The notes: generated by a model not told the origin, from the sequence alone. 64,000 nt of DNA from Flavobacteriaceae bacterium UBA3611 (GCA_002375495.1 DFLU01000006.1:62001-126000); one strand, 5' to 3'. Counted from the first letter of the stretch, positions 1 through 8,898 are shown. A program made the numbers and translations.

Positions 1-1072
1 CCTCACCACTGGTCATGGTGCTCGTATTCCGAAGTAAACCGCTTAGGTATACTCTTTTGTTATGTTTGTAGTAATGTGGCGTTTCATATCCATTTCCGTA
101 GGGCGCCCAGTTTCCGACCAAGGATGCGGCAATAGGATTTTCTGGTGTGGCATAGGTAGCATCGGCATATTCTTTGGTGACGAGAGCTTTAGGATCGGTA
201 ATTTCAGCAATATCAAAACTAGGTGCGGTAATGGTTCCGTTTTTTAAGACAACTAATGCATCACTACGTGCAGAAGAATTTGAGCCATTACCAATCACAA
301 AATGCCTGTCTGTAGGAACGAAGCTCGAAAGATTTCCTAATACATTTGTATTAAAAGAGCCCATAGCAGTTTCTAAATATGACCTGCTAGCTGTAAATCT
401 TCCATAAGACATGGCGTAATCTCCAAAACTTTGAGCAGTTGCACCTGCCGCCAATGAACAAAAACCTGAGGCATATGAATCGAACCCAATGGCAGTACTA
501 TAAGGCCCTATTGCCTTACTTTGAGGCCCAACTGCTATAGAATGTGACCCCGAGCTTACCGAACTAATTCCAAAAGCCATCGCACCATATTCTGAAGACT
601 GTGCATTCAAACCTACGGCAATGCTATTGGTACTAGTAGCTCCGTGAATTGTGCTTGCTGTGTTCGAAATAGACAAATCGATTGCATTGGTACCTATATT
701 TCCATAGTTAGCAGGATTCATACCACGCAATCTCCATCCAGAGCTGAAACCTTCTGTTATGAGTTCAAGTTCACTTTTGTTGCCAGAAATTTTTTGCCAA
801 CTACTCCCTGAGTCATTCCAAAAATAAAATCCCTGTTCAACCACTCCGTTTCCTGTTACATACACCATCATCCCATCTTGATCAGCCGTTGGGTTGATGG
901 TTGGAAATGCATCTATCTTAGGAAGTAGCACGCCATCTGTTGCAGATGGAGTGGCTGGGTTAGAAGCCTGTACCTCCAAAAGGGCTTTTGGAGATACAGT
1001 GTTGATTCCAACTTGGGCGTAGGTGATTTGGAGGCAAAAAAAAGCAACGATGAGTGAGATTACAATATTCAT
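1..1072 (-). CDS. Secreted surface protein with YadA-head-like repeats (partial, 3' end outside window)
   Basis: This open frame starts with ATG at 1072 and runs off the window start without a stop, giving 357 residues. A signal peptide (about residues 1-19, ending TYA) is followed by QVGINTVSPKALLEV, close to the QVGIGT-type motif that opens many secreted flavobacterial proteins. Residues about 145-240 hold tandem units of roughly 14 residues with cores SIAVG, AMAFG, SIAVG, STAIG and SLAAG. This is the pattern of YadA/Hia head repeats, which form a left-handed beta-roll in trimeric adhesins. After the repeats come a segment with VTKEYAD and a motif GNWAPYGNGYETPHYYKHN that resembles phage-tail or receptor-binding tips. 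The C-terminus is missing, so it is unknown whether a T9SS sorting domain, a chaperone domain or a barrel follows. A role in adhesion or at the cell surface is inferred from the repeats only. Confidence 0.75.
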   Translation of the reverse strand, partial: MNIVISLIVAFFCLQITYAQVGINTVSPKALLEVQASNPATPSATDGVLLPKIDAFPTINPTADQDGMMVYVTGNGVVEQGFYFWNDSGSSWQKISGNKSELELITEGFSSGWRLRGMNPANYGNIGTNAIDLSISNTASTIHGATSTNSIAVGLNAQSSEYGAMAFGISSVSSGSHSIAVGPQSKAIGPYSTAIGFDSYASGFCSLAAGATAQSFGDYAMSYGRFTASRSYLETAMGSFNTNVLGNLSSFVPTDRHFVIGNGSNSSARSDALVVLKNGTITAPSFDIAEITDPKALVTKEYADATYATPENPIAASLVGNWAPYGNGYETPHYYKHNKRVYLSGLLRNTSTMTSGE

Positions 1073-1283
1073 ACTACAAAATTTTCAACGTTTGTATTTT
1101 TTGTTGGAAACAAAGTTATGAGTACCACAAATCATTTAGAATAGGTAGTGAACGTAAAGTTTAGGTAGGGGTACTTAGGGAAGCTACTTTCAGTGGTTAT
1201 TAAGAAGGGAGAAGATGAAGTAATACCGGAAAATGTAGAGGCGTTTCTTCAACTTTTAAAATTTCCGAAGTAAACAGCCGAGT

Positions 1284-1928
1284 TTAAATAGCATCAAGCA
1301 TACTGAAATGCTCTTTTGCCCAGGTAGTAAGCGCATCAGTCTGTGAAGGTAGTTCGAGTTTGTTGATAATATTTGCTCGGTGATTGTCGATGGTACGTAC
1401 TGAAAGTCCGAGCATTTCAGCTATACTCTTGGAGGTATTTCCTTTTGCGATTAGGCGCACAATGGTTCTTTCTGAAGGCGTTAAAAATTTAATACGCTCT
1501 AACTCAGGGGCTACTTTTGTATTATAAATGGCATCGAAGGTTTTACTGTAATAGGTATGGCCACTATGTACTGCCTGAATGCAGCGTTGTATTTCAGAAA
1601 ATGGTTCTTCTTTTAGGATATATCCAGAAATACCGAGTTCTTTTGTTTCTAAAATCAACGATTTTTCTTTGTGGGAAGTGAGTAAAATAAATTTCGTGTT
1701 TAGTTCTTTTTCTTTGCATTTACGCACTACCTCAATGCCGGAAAGATATGGCATTTCTACATCAAGAATGGCAATGGTAGGAGTGAGGTCTATTATTTGG
1801 TCCAGTGCTTTTGCACCATTTTCGCATGTGGAAACCACATCATAATTAAAGTTCCGCAAAGCTTCAGCAAGTCCGCTTAACAATAAGGGATGGTCATCTG
1901 CTACAAGTATTTTTATTTTTGAGATCAT
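1284..1928 (-). CDS. NarL/FixJ-type response regulator
   Basis: This is a 214-residue DNA-binding response regulator. The receiver domain (about residues 5-120) has the acidic pair D11-D12, the phosphoacceptor D56 in AILDVEMP, the T84/S85 switch position and K106 in YILKEE. A LuxR-type helix-turn-helix (about residues 148-205) carries LTPSERTIVRLIAKG and SVRTIDNHRANI. The length is normal for the family. The start codon ATG at 1928 overlaps the stop of the upstream kinase gene by 4 bp, so the two are translationally coupled and almost certainly form one two-component system. The regulon cannot be read from the sequence. Confidence 0.93.
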   Translation of the reverse strand: MISKIKILVADDHPLLLSGLAEALRNFNYDVVSTCENGAKALDQIIDLTPTIAILDVEMPYLSGIEVVRKCKEKELNTKFILLTSHKEKSLILETKELGISGYILKEEPFSEIQRCIQAVHSGHTYYSKTFDAIYNTKVAPELERIKFLTPSERTIVRLIAKGNTSKSIAEMLGLSVRTIDNHRANIINKLELPSQTDALTTWAKEHFSMLDAI

Positions 1929-3937
1929 TTACTGATACTTGCTTTAATCATCGTGCCCTCATTTTTAGCGCTATTAATGCTAATTTTTCCTTTGAGTAGT
2001 TTGATACGTTCAGACATTGTTTTTAGCCCTAGGCTGTTGTATATGGTATGTTCGGTATCTTCAAAACCATGACCATTGTCTTTGATAATGGCGGTTATTT
2101 TTTTTTCTTCTGAAGTAATTTTTACCAAAAGCGTTTTTGCATTTGCATGTTTTATAACATTTGTAATACTTTCTTGCACAAATCTGTAAAAGTTAAGTGT
2201 TTCTTCTTGATTGAAAAATGAATCGATGTTATCAATTTCGGTAGAAACAAACATCGCTGTTTCTTCATCAATTTCTAAAAGTAAATGTTGAAGGCTTTTT
2301 GTAAGCCCCAATTTTTCTAACATTGGCGGATATAGTCCTCGGCTTATGCTTCTAACTTCCTCTAGTGTTCCTGCGGTCATTGCAGCGAGGTCTGCCTGAT
2401 CTAAATTTTCTGCTTTTCTATGCATAATCGACAGTCGTTGTCCTACACTATCATGAAGATCCTTAGCGACGCGCGTACGCTCTGTCTCTTGCGCCAATAA
2501 TAATTTTTGAGAAAAATTAGATTCGATAATCTTCTGCTTTTTTTGATTGTTTCGGGAACGTACTACCAAAATAAACCCGAAAATCCCAACTAAACTGATG
2601 GCACCAAAAGTTATCCACTGATTTTTTGTCTTGTGCTTTTCTTCTAGTAATGCTAGTTTGTTTTCTTGGTTTTCAATCTGGGCGTCACGTTTTTCTGTTT
2701 CATACAGAGTTTGGTAATAGGAAAGTGCATTTACTTTTTTCACACTATTTATAGAATCATTCAATTTTTGAAATCGTTTCAAATGATAAAGTTCTAGCTC
2801 AGTATTCCCCAATTTCTTATAGACATCAACCATAAACGCCTCGTTGTCTATATCTTCTTCAGCATGAAAATCGACATTTTTATCTCCTAGGGTCAATAAG
2901 CCTAATTCCAATGCTTTTTTATAATCTCCTTTAGCTAAATAATAATGCTTCATACCACTATTATAGCTTCGTAAATTAGGGCCTTCTGTCATAAACTCAT
3001 CGTACTCCTGTAGTTTTTGAATTACTTCTTCAGCTTTTTCTAAACTATCTACCTTTGCATATTTTTTAAGTAATTCTAGATAAATTGGCGGTGCATAGCG
3101 GTTGTGATAATCTGTTTTTAAGATAGAAGCAACAGCTAGTTTCAGGTATTTGATGCTCTCTGCCAAACGGTCTTGCTTGCCAAGGTCTGTTGCCATGTTA
3201 GAATAAATACTTGCTAAAAAACCATCTTCATTTGCCTTTGTTGCAAGGAATTCGGCCTCTTTTTGAATTTTATGGGCCTCTTCAAAAAAATTGTTCTGAC
3301 TATAAAGAATTGATAATGAATTCATGGTAGCCAAAATATTGAAGGTGTCTTTTTCCTCTTCAAATACCTTAATAACGTCTCTATAAATTATAGAAGCTTT
3401 TGCATTCTCTCCTAAGGACGCACTGATTTGTGCCCTGTACATTTTTGCCAAGCCGCTGTGATAGTTATTATTAGTTATTCTAGCATATTTGGTGACGGAG
3501 TCTAGTAGCTTAACTGCCATTTTATAGTTACCAACGTCTTGAAATACATTGCTGCTGTTTAGATACAAACGGGTAACATCGGTTGGTGCGATGTCTTTAA
3601 ACATAGGTTCATATTGGTTGTAGATGGCAAAAGCTTTCTCAAAATCACTTAGATAGGCACTGTAGAAATACATGAGATCTCCTATGTTCATTGCCGCAAC
3701 AGACATTGAATCGATTTCAATAGCATACGCTAAGGTAGCATTGGCAATCGAATCGTATATGGAATTATGATCAAATTTGGTTAATTGGGTAAGACTATCC
3801 ATCCAAACCAAACGATCTCCATTTTTAGTAGCAGCAATTTTCTGTTTTATTACTGAAATATCCTGCCCGTCATATTGAGCGAAAGCTGTTATGTAGCATA
3901 AGCAAAACAGTAAACAGAGTATTTTGGTTCGTTTCAT
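1925..3937 (-). CDS. TPR-containing sensor histidine kinase (HisKA_3 type)
   Basis: This 670-residue kinase starts with a signal peptide (residues 1-20, ending TAFA). A periplasmic region of tetratricopeptide-like helices follows (about residues 80-400), then a coiled coil, then one membrane span (WITFGAISLVGIFGFILVV). The cytoplasmic kinase has the HisKA_3 H-box KDLHDSVGQRL with H495 as the predicted phosphorylated histidine. The ATPase domain has the N-box ITNVIKHANA (N593), the DNGHGF G1 box and GLKTMSERI. This is the architecture of NarX/DesK-like kinases with a TPR sensor, common in Bacteroidota. It overlaps the response regulator gene by 4 bp. The signal sensed is unknown. Confidence 0.92.
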   Translation of the reverse strand: MKRTKILCLLFCLCYITAFAQYDGQDISVIKQKIAATKNGDRLVWMDSLTQLTKFDHNSIYDSIANATLAYAIEIDSMSVAAMNIGDLMYFYSAYLSDFEKAFAIYNQYEPMFKDIAPTDVTRLYLNSSNVFQDVGNYKMAVKLLDSVTKYARITNNNYHSGLAKMYRAQISASLGENAKASIIYRDVIKVFEEEKDTFNILATMNSLSILYSQNNFFEEAHKIQKEAEFLATKANEDGFLASIYSNMATDLGKQDRLAESIKYLKLAVASILKTDYHNRYAPPIYLELLKKYAKVDSLEKAEEVIQKLQEYDEFMTEGPNLRSYNSGMKHYYLAKGDYKKALELGLLTLGDKNVDFHAEEDIDNEAFMVDVYKKLGNTELELYHLKRFQKLNDSINSVKKVNALSYYQTLYETEKRDAQIENQENKLALLEEKHKTKNQWITFGAISLVGIFGFILVVRSRNNQKKQKIIESNFSQKLLLAQETERTRVAKDLHDSVGQRLSIMHRKAENLDQADLAAMTAGTLEEVRSISRGLYPPMLEKLGLTKSLQHLLLEIDEETAMFVSTEIDNIDSFFNQEETLNFYRFVQESITNVIKHANAKTLLVKITSEEKKITAIIKDNGHGFEDTEHTIYNSLGLKTMSERIKLLKGKISINSAKNEGTMIKASISK

Positions 3938-3954
3938 GTTGAATACCTATCTAT

Positions 3955-3962
3955 CAAATATA
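3955..3962 (-). promoter_or_regulatory. -7 promoter box of the kinase/regulator operon
   Basis: The minus strand reads TATATTTG, a perfect match to the Bacteroidota -7 consensus TAnnTTTG, 17 bases before the kinase ATG. No convincing -33 TTTG was found at the usual spacing. Confidence 0.5.
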
Positions 3963-4034
3963 ATGATAAGATATTACTCGTTTCTAGGTAGTTGTACTTA
4001 TACGAAATGTGAAATGGTGGAAGAAGTGTAAAAA

Positions 4035-4068
4035 AAAATAGCCAAGACATTGTTGTCTTGGCTATTTT
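4035..4068 (-). terminator. Intrinsic terminator after the SDR gene
   Basis: A perfect 15-bp inverted repeat (arms 4035-4049 and 4054-4068, core GCCAAGACA / TGTCTTGGC) surrounds a 4-base loop. On the minus strand it is followed by a run of T. It lies 20 bases past the stop of the oxidoreductase gene and upstream of the kinase promoter, so it separates the two transcription units. Confidence 0.92.
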
Positions 4069-4088
4069 AAGGATTTGGATGTTAAGTA

Positions 4089-4718
4089 CTATACCACCTG
4101 AAACGCTTCAACCGCTTTTTCAATCTGGGTTTCACCTGTGAGAATTTCAAAGGCTTGGTTTTTTACAACTTTGGTATCAAGGCTTTTTACGAGGGTTCGG
4201 GCTACATCCCACCGTGGGATTTCACCTTGCTCGTTCAATTTTTTCTCTAATTTAATTTTCCCTAAGCCTTCATTGTTATTCAATGCACCCGGTCTCACAA
4301 TCGTAAATGTGAGTCCGCTAATGTCTAAATACTGGTCGGCATTTTGTTTGGCCTGCAAGTATTCTTTCAAATCTCCTTGGGGATTGTCAGCGCCCATAGA
4401 ACTTAGCATTACAAACTTCTTAATGCGTTCTTTTTTAGAGGCATCAATTAATTTCTTGGCACCTTCTTGGTCTACATTAACCACGTCTTTTCCGCCAGAT
4501 CCTGCTGCAAAAATCACACGGTCTATCCCTTTGGTTGTGTTTGAAACATCTTCTGTTAAATCACCCCAAACGGTAGTTACACCCTGGTTTTCAAATTCTT
4601 TTTGTTGCGACTCATTCCGCACCATCGCAACGGGCGTGTATTGGCTCGATTCTTTTAACAAATTGATTACTTTATTTCCAGTGGTACCTGTGGCACCTGC
4701 TACTAATATCTTTTCCAT
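4089..4718 (-). CDS. NAD(P)-binding atypical SDR oxidoreductase
   Basis: This 209-residue protein has a Rossmann fold. The N-terminal GATGTTG dinucleotide-binding loop sits at residues 8-14, followed by VIFAAGSGG and FVMLSSMGAD, where SDRs carry their catalytic serine region, and IVRPGALNN. Its size and motifs fit the NAD(P)H-binding (NmrA-like, PF13460) group of atypical short-chain dehydrogenases. No classical YxxxK is evident in the expected place, so the substrate and even true catalysis are uncertain. It stands alone, with its own terminator just downstream. Confidence 0.85.
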   Translation of the reverse strand: MEKILVAGATGTTGNKVINLLKESSQYTPVAMVRNESQQKEFENQGVTTVWGDLTEDVSNTTKGIDRVIFAAGSGGKDVVNVDQEGAKKLIDASKKERIKKFVMLSSMGADNPQGDLKEYLQAKQNADQYLDISGLTFTIVRPGALNNNEGLGKIKLEKKLNEQGEIPRWDVARTLVKSLDTKVVKNQAFEILTGETQIEKAVEAFQVV

Positions 4719-4819
4719 ACCTAAATATACAATCGAATTAGAGCGTTGCCATATGTATTAACGGTCTTTAACGCGGAAATTTTAAAATTTTAAGAAGGTA
4801 TTATCGTTTCAATTCTAAC

Positions 4820-5500
4820 TTAATGCGCTCCTCTAATATATTCATGCAATTGATACGCAAATAATGCAATTCCGGCAATAACCAAATAGGTGTTTGCGGC
4901 TTTGTAAAAAGCTTGAAAACTCTTTCGTTTTCGCCATTGGGTAATGAGCAAGACAATGGGAATCAGCGCTAAAATCTGTCCCAATTCTACCCCTACATTA
5001 AAACTGATAATTTTCGCTAAAAATAAGTCGTCTCCCATGTCAAAAGACTGCAGCCGTGTAGCGAGCCCAAAGCCATGAATCAACCCGAAAAGCAGCACCA
5101 TAAAAAGTAAATTTGGCGAAACGATTCCCAATTTTTTGAAACCATTTAGGTTTTCAAATCCTTTATACAGCACACTTAGCGCAATCACAGCATCTACCAA
5201 GTGTTCGTTAGCTGTGATGCCAAGATAGGTGGCACCAATGAGCGTAACCGAATGCCCAATGGTAAACACAGTGACAAACTTTACGATGTCCTTAAAAGTG
5301 CTTAAATAAAACACGACGCCTGCTAAGAATAATAAATGATCGTAACCAGTGAGCATGTGTTTAGCTCCAACGTAAATGTATGACAGCAGCCCGCCGTTGT
5401 TTAAAATATCTTGATCAGATTCGCTTACTCCATGTGCATATAGGGTGAGGGGCAATAGCATGGCAAGTATGACGAATAGGGAAGACCGTAGTTTTTTCAA
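4820..5500 (-). CDS. HupE/UreJ-like membrane protein
   Basis: This 226-residue polytopic membrane protein has a signal-like N-terminus ending LYAHG and about six hydrophobic segments. The motifs TGYDHLLFLAGVVFYL, FTIGHSVTL and FGLIHGFGLATRL are characteristic of the HupE/UreJ_2 family. Members are linked to nickel or other metal handling because of their conserved membrane histidines. Translation appears to start at TTG (5500), three bases after the stop of the upstream histidine-rich gene; starting at the next ATG would remove most of the signal peptide. Coupling to that neighbour suggests a shared metal-related role, which is an inference. Confidence 0.85.
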   Translation of the reverse strand: MKKLRSSLFVILAMLLPLTLYAHGVSESDQDILNNGGLLSYIYVGAKHMLTGYDHLLFLAGVVFYLSTFKDIVKFVTVFTIGHSVTLIGATYLGITANEHLVDAVIALSVLYKGFENLNGFKKLGIVSPNLLFMVLLFGLIHGFGLATRLQSFDMGDDLFLAKIISFNVGVELGQILALIPIVLLITQWRKRKSFQAFYKAANTYLVIAGIALFAYQLHEYIRGAH

Positions 5501-5503
5501 AGC

Positions 5504-6694
5504 TTATTTTTTTCGGTAGAAGAAGAAAAACAATCCGCCAATGATTACTAAACTCGCAATCCAATACACATACGACGGGATTCCATCTTCATGTTCATGT
5601 TCATGCGTGTGTGTCGTTTCATCATGTGCATGGCTTACTTCAAAGGTAAGTGTGGCCCAATTGCTCTCATGGGTCAAGCCCGCTTCTTGAGTGGTCACCA
5701 AATGAATGGTTCTAAGATACCAGATTCCATCTGCAGTAAGCTCTACATTAATCATCCCGTTGGCATCAGTTCTTAGTTGCTGGCCAGTGGTATGGGTATG
5801 GTTCGTTTCTACGGTTGATGAATTATTATCATGGCTATGAACCTCTTTGTCGTTTCCGTGCGTGTGGTCTCCCTCGTTTCCGTGGCTGTGGACTTTCTTT
5901 TTGTCTCCGTGTGTGTGTTCTCCGTCGTTTCCATGGCTGTGGACTTCCTTCTTATCATCGTGTGTGTGTTCTCCGTCGTTTCCATGACTATGTACATTGT
6001 CTTCATCTCCATGCGAATGTTCGCCTTCACCATCATGGCTATGCGTGGTATTGTTATGTGAATGGCTGCCTTTTGCTGAAACAAAATCTGCGTACACCAA
6101 CTGATTTGCCAACGGGCTTCCATTTCTCAGTAATTGGAATTTTAGTGTACCACCCGTATTAGCTTCGTAGGGGTTGGATTGTGGTACAAATTCGATAGGA
6201 TATCCCAATACCGTTTTATAATCGTCTGTTTTGGTATCTCCCACCTGAAAAATAGCCTTTACGTGTTTAGAATATTTTTCAATAGCATCTTCTTCCAATA
6301 AATTATTGGTTTTGCGCTCATTAAGCATATCTAACGCACCATCGTGTTCTAAATAACTGTTGAAAGCGTCTGCATCCAGTTCAATAGTGCGTGCTTTGGT
6401 TGAAACACCCGCTACCCACGTTCCAGCCTCGCCTGTTGTAAATGTAAGACGGGTCATACTGTCTATTTCGGTCCATTGGTCGTTCTTAATTGCCATTCGC
6501 TGCCCATTTCCGAAGAAGCTAGCGTCCAGCATACGGTCACGGTCGATGACGTTCTCACTTTTTTCAAAGGTTCCGTTGTATAGATCGAGTACAGCTTGCT
6601 GATTGGGTTGTAGAAAAAACGTATCCATTTTAAGATACATGTCGTGTCCGAACAAGGCGAAACAGACAAGGGCAAGGAGAAAAATCTTTTTCAT
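5504..6694 (-). CDS. Histidine-rich DUF4198-like membrane-anchored protein
   Basis: This 396-residue protein has an N-terminal signal peptide, with HDMYLKMD beginning right after it (from H17). The body resembles DUF4198 (NikM-like) periplasmic proteins linked to metal uptake. Residues 211-302 are very rich in histidine (about 22), including three 17-residue tandem units of the type VHSHGNDGEHTHGDKK. After a second folded segment (about 305-353) comes another cluster, HAHDETTHTHEHEHED. A membrane span (about 375-392) ends in the positive tail YRKK, so most of the protein faces the periplasm. It is followed after 3 bp by the HupE-like gene, so the pair is probably one operon. Binding of nickel, zinc, copper or cobalt is likely but the metal is not determined. 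Confidence 0.8.
   Translation of the reverse strand: MKKIFLLALVCFALFGHDMYLKMDTFFLQPNQQAVLDLYNGTFEKSENVIDRDRMLDASFFGNGQRMAIKNDQWTEIDSMTRLTFTTGEAGTWVAGVSTKARTIELDADAFNSYLEHDGALDMLNERKTNNLLEEDAIEKYSKHVKAIFQVGDTKTDDYKTVLGYPIEFVPQSNPYEANTGGTLKFQLLRNGSPLANQLVYADFVSAKGSHSHNNTTHSHDGEGEHSHGDEDNVHSHGNDGEHTHDDKKEVHSHGNDGEHTHGDKKKVHSHGNEGDHTHGNDKEVHSHDNNSSTVETNHTHTTGQQLRTDANGMINVELTADGIWYLRTIHLVTTQEAGLTHESNWATLTFEVSHAHDETTHTHEHEHEDGIPSYVYWIASLVIIGGLFFFFYRKK
5843..5995 (-). repeat. 51-bp coding tandem repeat (three units)
   Basis: Three in-frame 51-bp units encode residues 234-250, 251-267 and 268-284 of the histidine-rich protein, and a fourth partial unit follows. Units 1 and 2 are nearly identical and unit 3 has diverged (NEGD for NDGE). 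Such an array can gain or lose units by slippage, changing the number of HxH metal-binding motifs without a frameshift. Confidence 0.88.
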
Positions 6695-7209
6695 AGGGTT
6701 CTGATTGGTGCTATGATTTCAAAAATAGGGAAAGCCAACTAAAACGAATGCTACGTTTAGAACACTTTAATAAAAAGAGTGGGGAAGGGATTTTTATTGG
6801 GATTTTTTTGAAGTGAAGTAAATGAATTAAAATATTATTTGCTTACTATGTGTATTATAGGATTATGGTACCTGAGATTTGCATTTTAAAGAAGTGTCAG
6901 ACACCATGGCATATACCAAAGTTTGTGGAATATGGAGCATAGAATATGGACTAACATTCTCGTTCAAAATTTTGATTATGGAACAAACTTCCAACCCGCC
7001 CAAACTCCGTTCGGTACGGGCAAGCTTCCAACTTCCGCGTTCCCGCTTCCCGCTTCCCTCACCCAACAACTATAAACTGTCAACCATCAACTATATGAGA
7101 TTCCCTGCCCGAAAGCGAAGGCGGGCTTCCTATGGTTCGGAATGACAGCGGAGTTACTAAAGACTAACGACCAAAAACTAACAACTAAAGACTATCGACT
7201 AAAGACTTC
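6695..7209. other. 515-bp intergenic region without a gene
   Basis: No convincing reading frame was found here. The right half holds low-complexity and palindromic material. A hairpin GCCCG/CGGGC lies at 7107-7126, and a similar GCCC...GGGC pair starts near 7000. Positions 7153-7208 are a degenerate array of ACTAAAGACTA/ACTAACGAC phrases. Related phrases recur near 16320 in the opposite orientation. The left part should hold the promoter of the histidine-rich gene, but no perfect -7 box was identified. Confidence 0.6.
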
Positions 7210-8898
7210 TCAATACGCTTCATCATGCACATTCGCAACCGCTCTTCCGCTGGGATCGTTCATGTTCTTAAAACTTTCGTCCCAGTCTAGTGCCACTTGG
7301 CTACTACATGCCACACTAGGAACACTTGGTACGGTTAATGCTGCGGCATCACTCGGGAAGTGCTCTTCAAAAATGGTACGATAATAAAACTCTTCTTTGC
7401 TTGTCGGGGTTTGTATCGGGAATCGATATTGGGCGTTTTGCAATTGCTCATCGGTTACTTGTTCATTTACCATTTCCTTTAAAGTATCAATCCAACTATA
7501 ACCCACACCATCACTAAATTGTTCTTTTTGTCTCCACGCCACCTCTTCAGGGAGCATATCGCCAAAGGCCTCTCGCAATACCCACTTTTCCATAGCTTGG
7601 CGGTCCGTTGGTTTTGCTTGTCCGCTCACAATCATCTTGTCTTTTGGATTGAGGCGCATGGCAACATCCATAAATTCTTTATCTAAAAATGGTACCCGGC
7701 CTTCAATTCCCCATGATGCTAACGATTTGTTGGCGCGAAGGCAATCATACATATGTAGTTTTTCGAGTTTCCGAACGTTCTCTTCGTGAAATTCTTGTGC
7801 AGAAGGCGCCTTGTGAAAATAGAGGTATCCACCAAAAATCTCATCGGCACCCTCACCAGACAACACCATTTTTATCCCCATTGCCTTAATGGCCCGTGCC
7901 AATAAAAACATGGGGGTAGAGGCTCTAATCGTTGTGATATCGTAGGTTTCAACATGGTAAATCACATCGCGTATGGCATCTAAGCCTTCCTGAATCGTAA
8001 AATGTATTTCATGGTGTACGGTATCCAGATGGTCTGCAACCTTTTGGGCAGCCGCCAAATCTGGAGAGCCTTTTAAACCAATAGCAAATGAATGCAGACG
8101 CGGATACCAAGCACCTTCCATATCGCCACTCTCGATACGCTTGTCGGCATATTTCTTGGCGAGGGCAGAGGTAATCGAAGAATCCAATCCGCCCGACAAT
8201 AAGACTCCGTAGGGTACATCGCTCATCAATTGTCTGTGTACGGCTGCATCAAGCGCCTTTCGCAGGTCGTCTATGCTGGTTTCATTGTCTTTCACGGCAT
8301 CGTATTCCATCCAATCGCGTTGGTACCATCTTTTCAGTTCGCCATCGCTACTATGCAAGTAATGCCCTGGAGGGAAGAGTTTTATTTTGGTACAAAAGCC
8401 TTCCAAGGCTTTTAATTCGCTAGCTACATAAAAAGTACCATCTTTGTCCCAGCCCATGTATAAGGGGATAATCCCCATGTGATCTCTGGCAATCAAATAT
8501 TCGTTGGTGGATACATCGTAGAGGGCAAATCCGAAGATTCCGTTCAGCTCATCTAAGAACGAAGCTCCTTTCTCTTTGTAGAGTGCTAAAATGACTTCAC
8601 AATCGCTTTTTGTCTGGAAGTTGTAGCTGTTTTCAAATTGCTTGCGCAGTTGCATATGATTGTAAATTTCGCCATTGGCAGCCAATACTAGCTTCTTGTC
8701 TTCTGAAAAGAGCGGTTGTTTCCCTGAGGTCGGATCTACAATCGCGAGGCGTTCGTGCGCCATGAGCGCGCGTTTATTACTGAAGATGCCACTCCAATCC
8801 GGGCCACGGTGTCTCAGGCATTTTGCCATGGTTAATAGTTGTGGCCGCAGCTCCTCGGCTGGCCTTTTAAGATCGAATGCACATACAATTCCACACAT
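7210..8898 (-). CDS. asnB: Asparagine synthase B (glutamine-hydrolysing)
   Basis: This 562-residue enzyme converts aspartate, glutamine and ATP to asparagine. The N-terminal glutaminase domain begins MCGIVCAF with the nucleophile C2, followed by RHRGPDWSG, ERLAIVDP and NGEIYNH. The synthetase domain has the PP-loop SGGLDSS at residues 235-241 and GEGADEIFGGY. The length is very close to E. coli AsnB. The gene lies downstream of an asparagine-rich leader peptide and an intrinsic terminator (9024-9133), which points to attenuation control by asparaginyl-tRNA supply. It is monocistronic as far as can be seen. Confidence 0.97.
   Translation of the reverse strand: MCGIVCAFDLKRPAEELRPQLLTMAKCLRHRGPDWSGIFSNKRALMAHERLAIVDPTSGKQPLFSEDKKLVLAANGEIYNHMQLRKQFENSYNFQTKSDCEVILALYKEKGASFLDELNGIFGFALYDVSTNEYLIARDHMGIIPLYMGWDKDGTFYVASELKALEGFCTKIKLFPPGHYLHSSDGELKRWYQRDWMEYDAVKDNETSIDDLRKALDAAVHRQLMSDVPYGVLLSGGLDSSITSALAKKYADKRIESGDMEGAWYPRLHSFAIGLKGSPDLAAAQKVADHLDTVHHEIHFTIQEGLDAIRDVIYHVETYDITTIRASTPMFLLARAIKAMGIKMVLSGEGADEIFGGYLYFHKAPSAQEFHEENVRKLEKLHMYDCLRANKSLASWGIEGRVPFLDKEFMDVAMRLNPKDKMIVSGQAKPTDRQAMEKWVLREAFGDMLPEEVAWRQKEQFSDGVGYSWIDTLKEMVNEQVTDEQLQNAQYRFPIQTPTSKEEFYYRTIFEEHFPSDAAALTVPSVPSVACSSQVALDWDESFKNMNDPSGRAVANVHDEAY

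Noticed and set aside
4138..4761. 207-residue plus-strand frame opposite the SDR gene
   Set aside because: It lies almost wholly opposite a well-supported Rossmann protein and its translation has no recognisable motif; it is a shadow frame.
5843..5995. Regularly spaced repeats that could suggest a CRISPR array
   Set aside because: The 51-bp units are contiguous, in frame and coding, with no unique spacers between them.
5815..6162. Plus-strand open frames of up to 115 residues opposite the histidine-rich gene
   Set aside because: They arise from the repetitive, stop-poor complement of the HxH repeat codons, have no plausible start context and give low-complexity translations.
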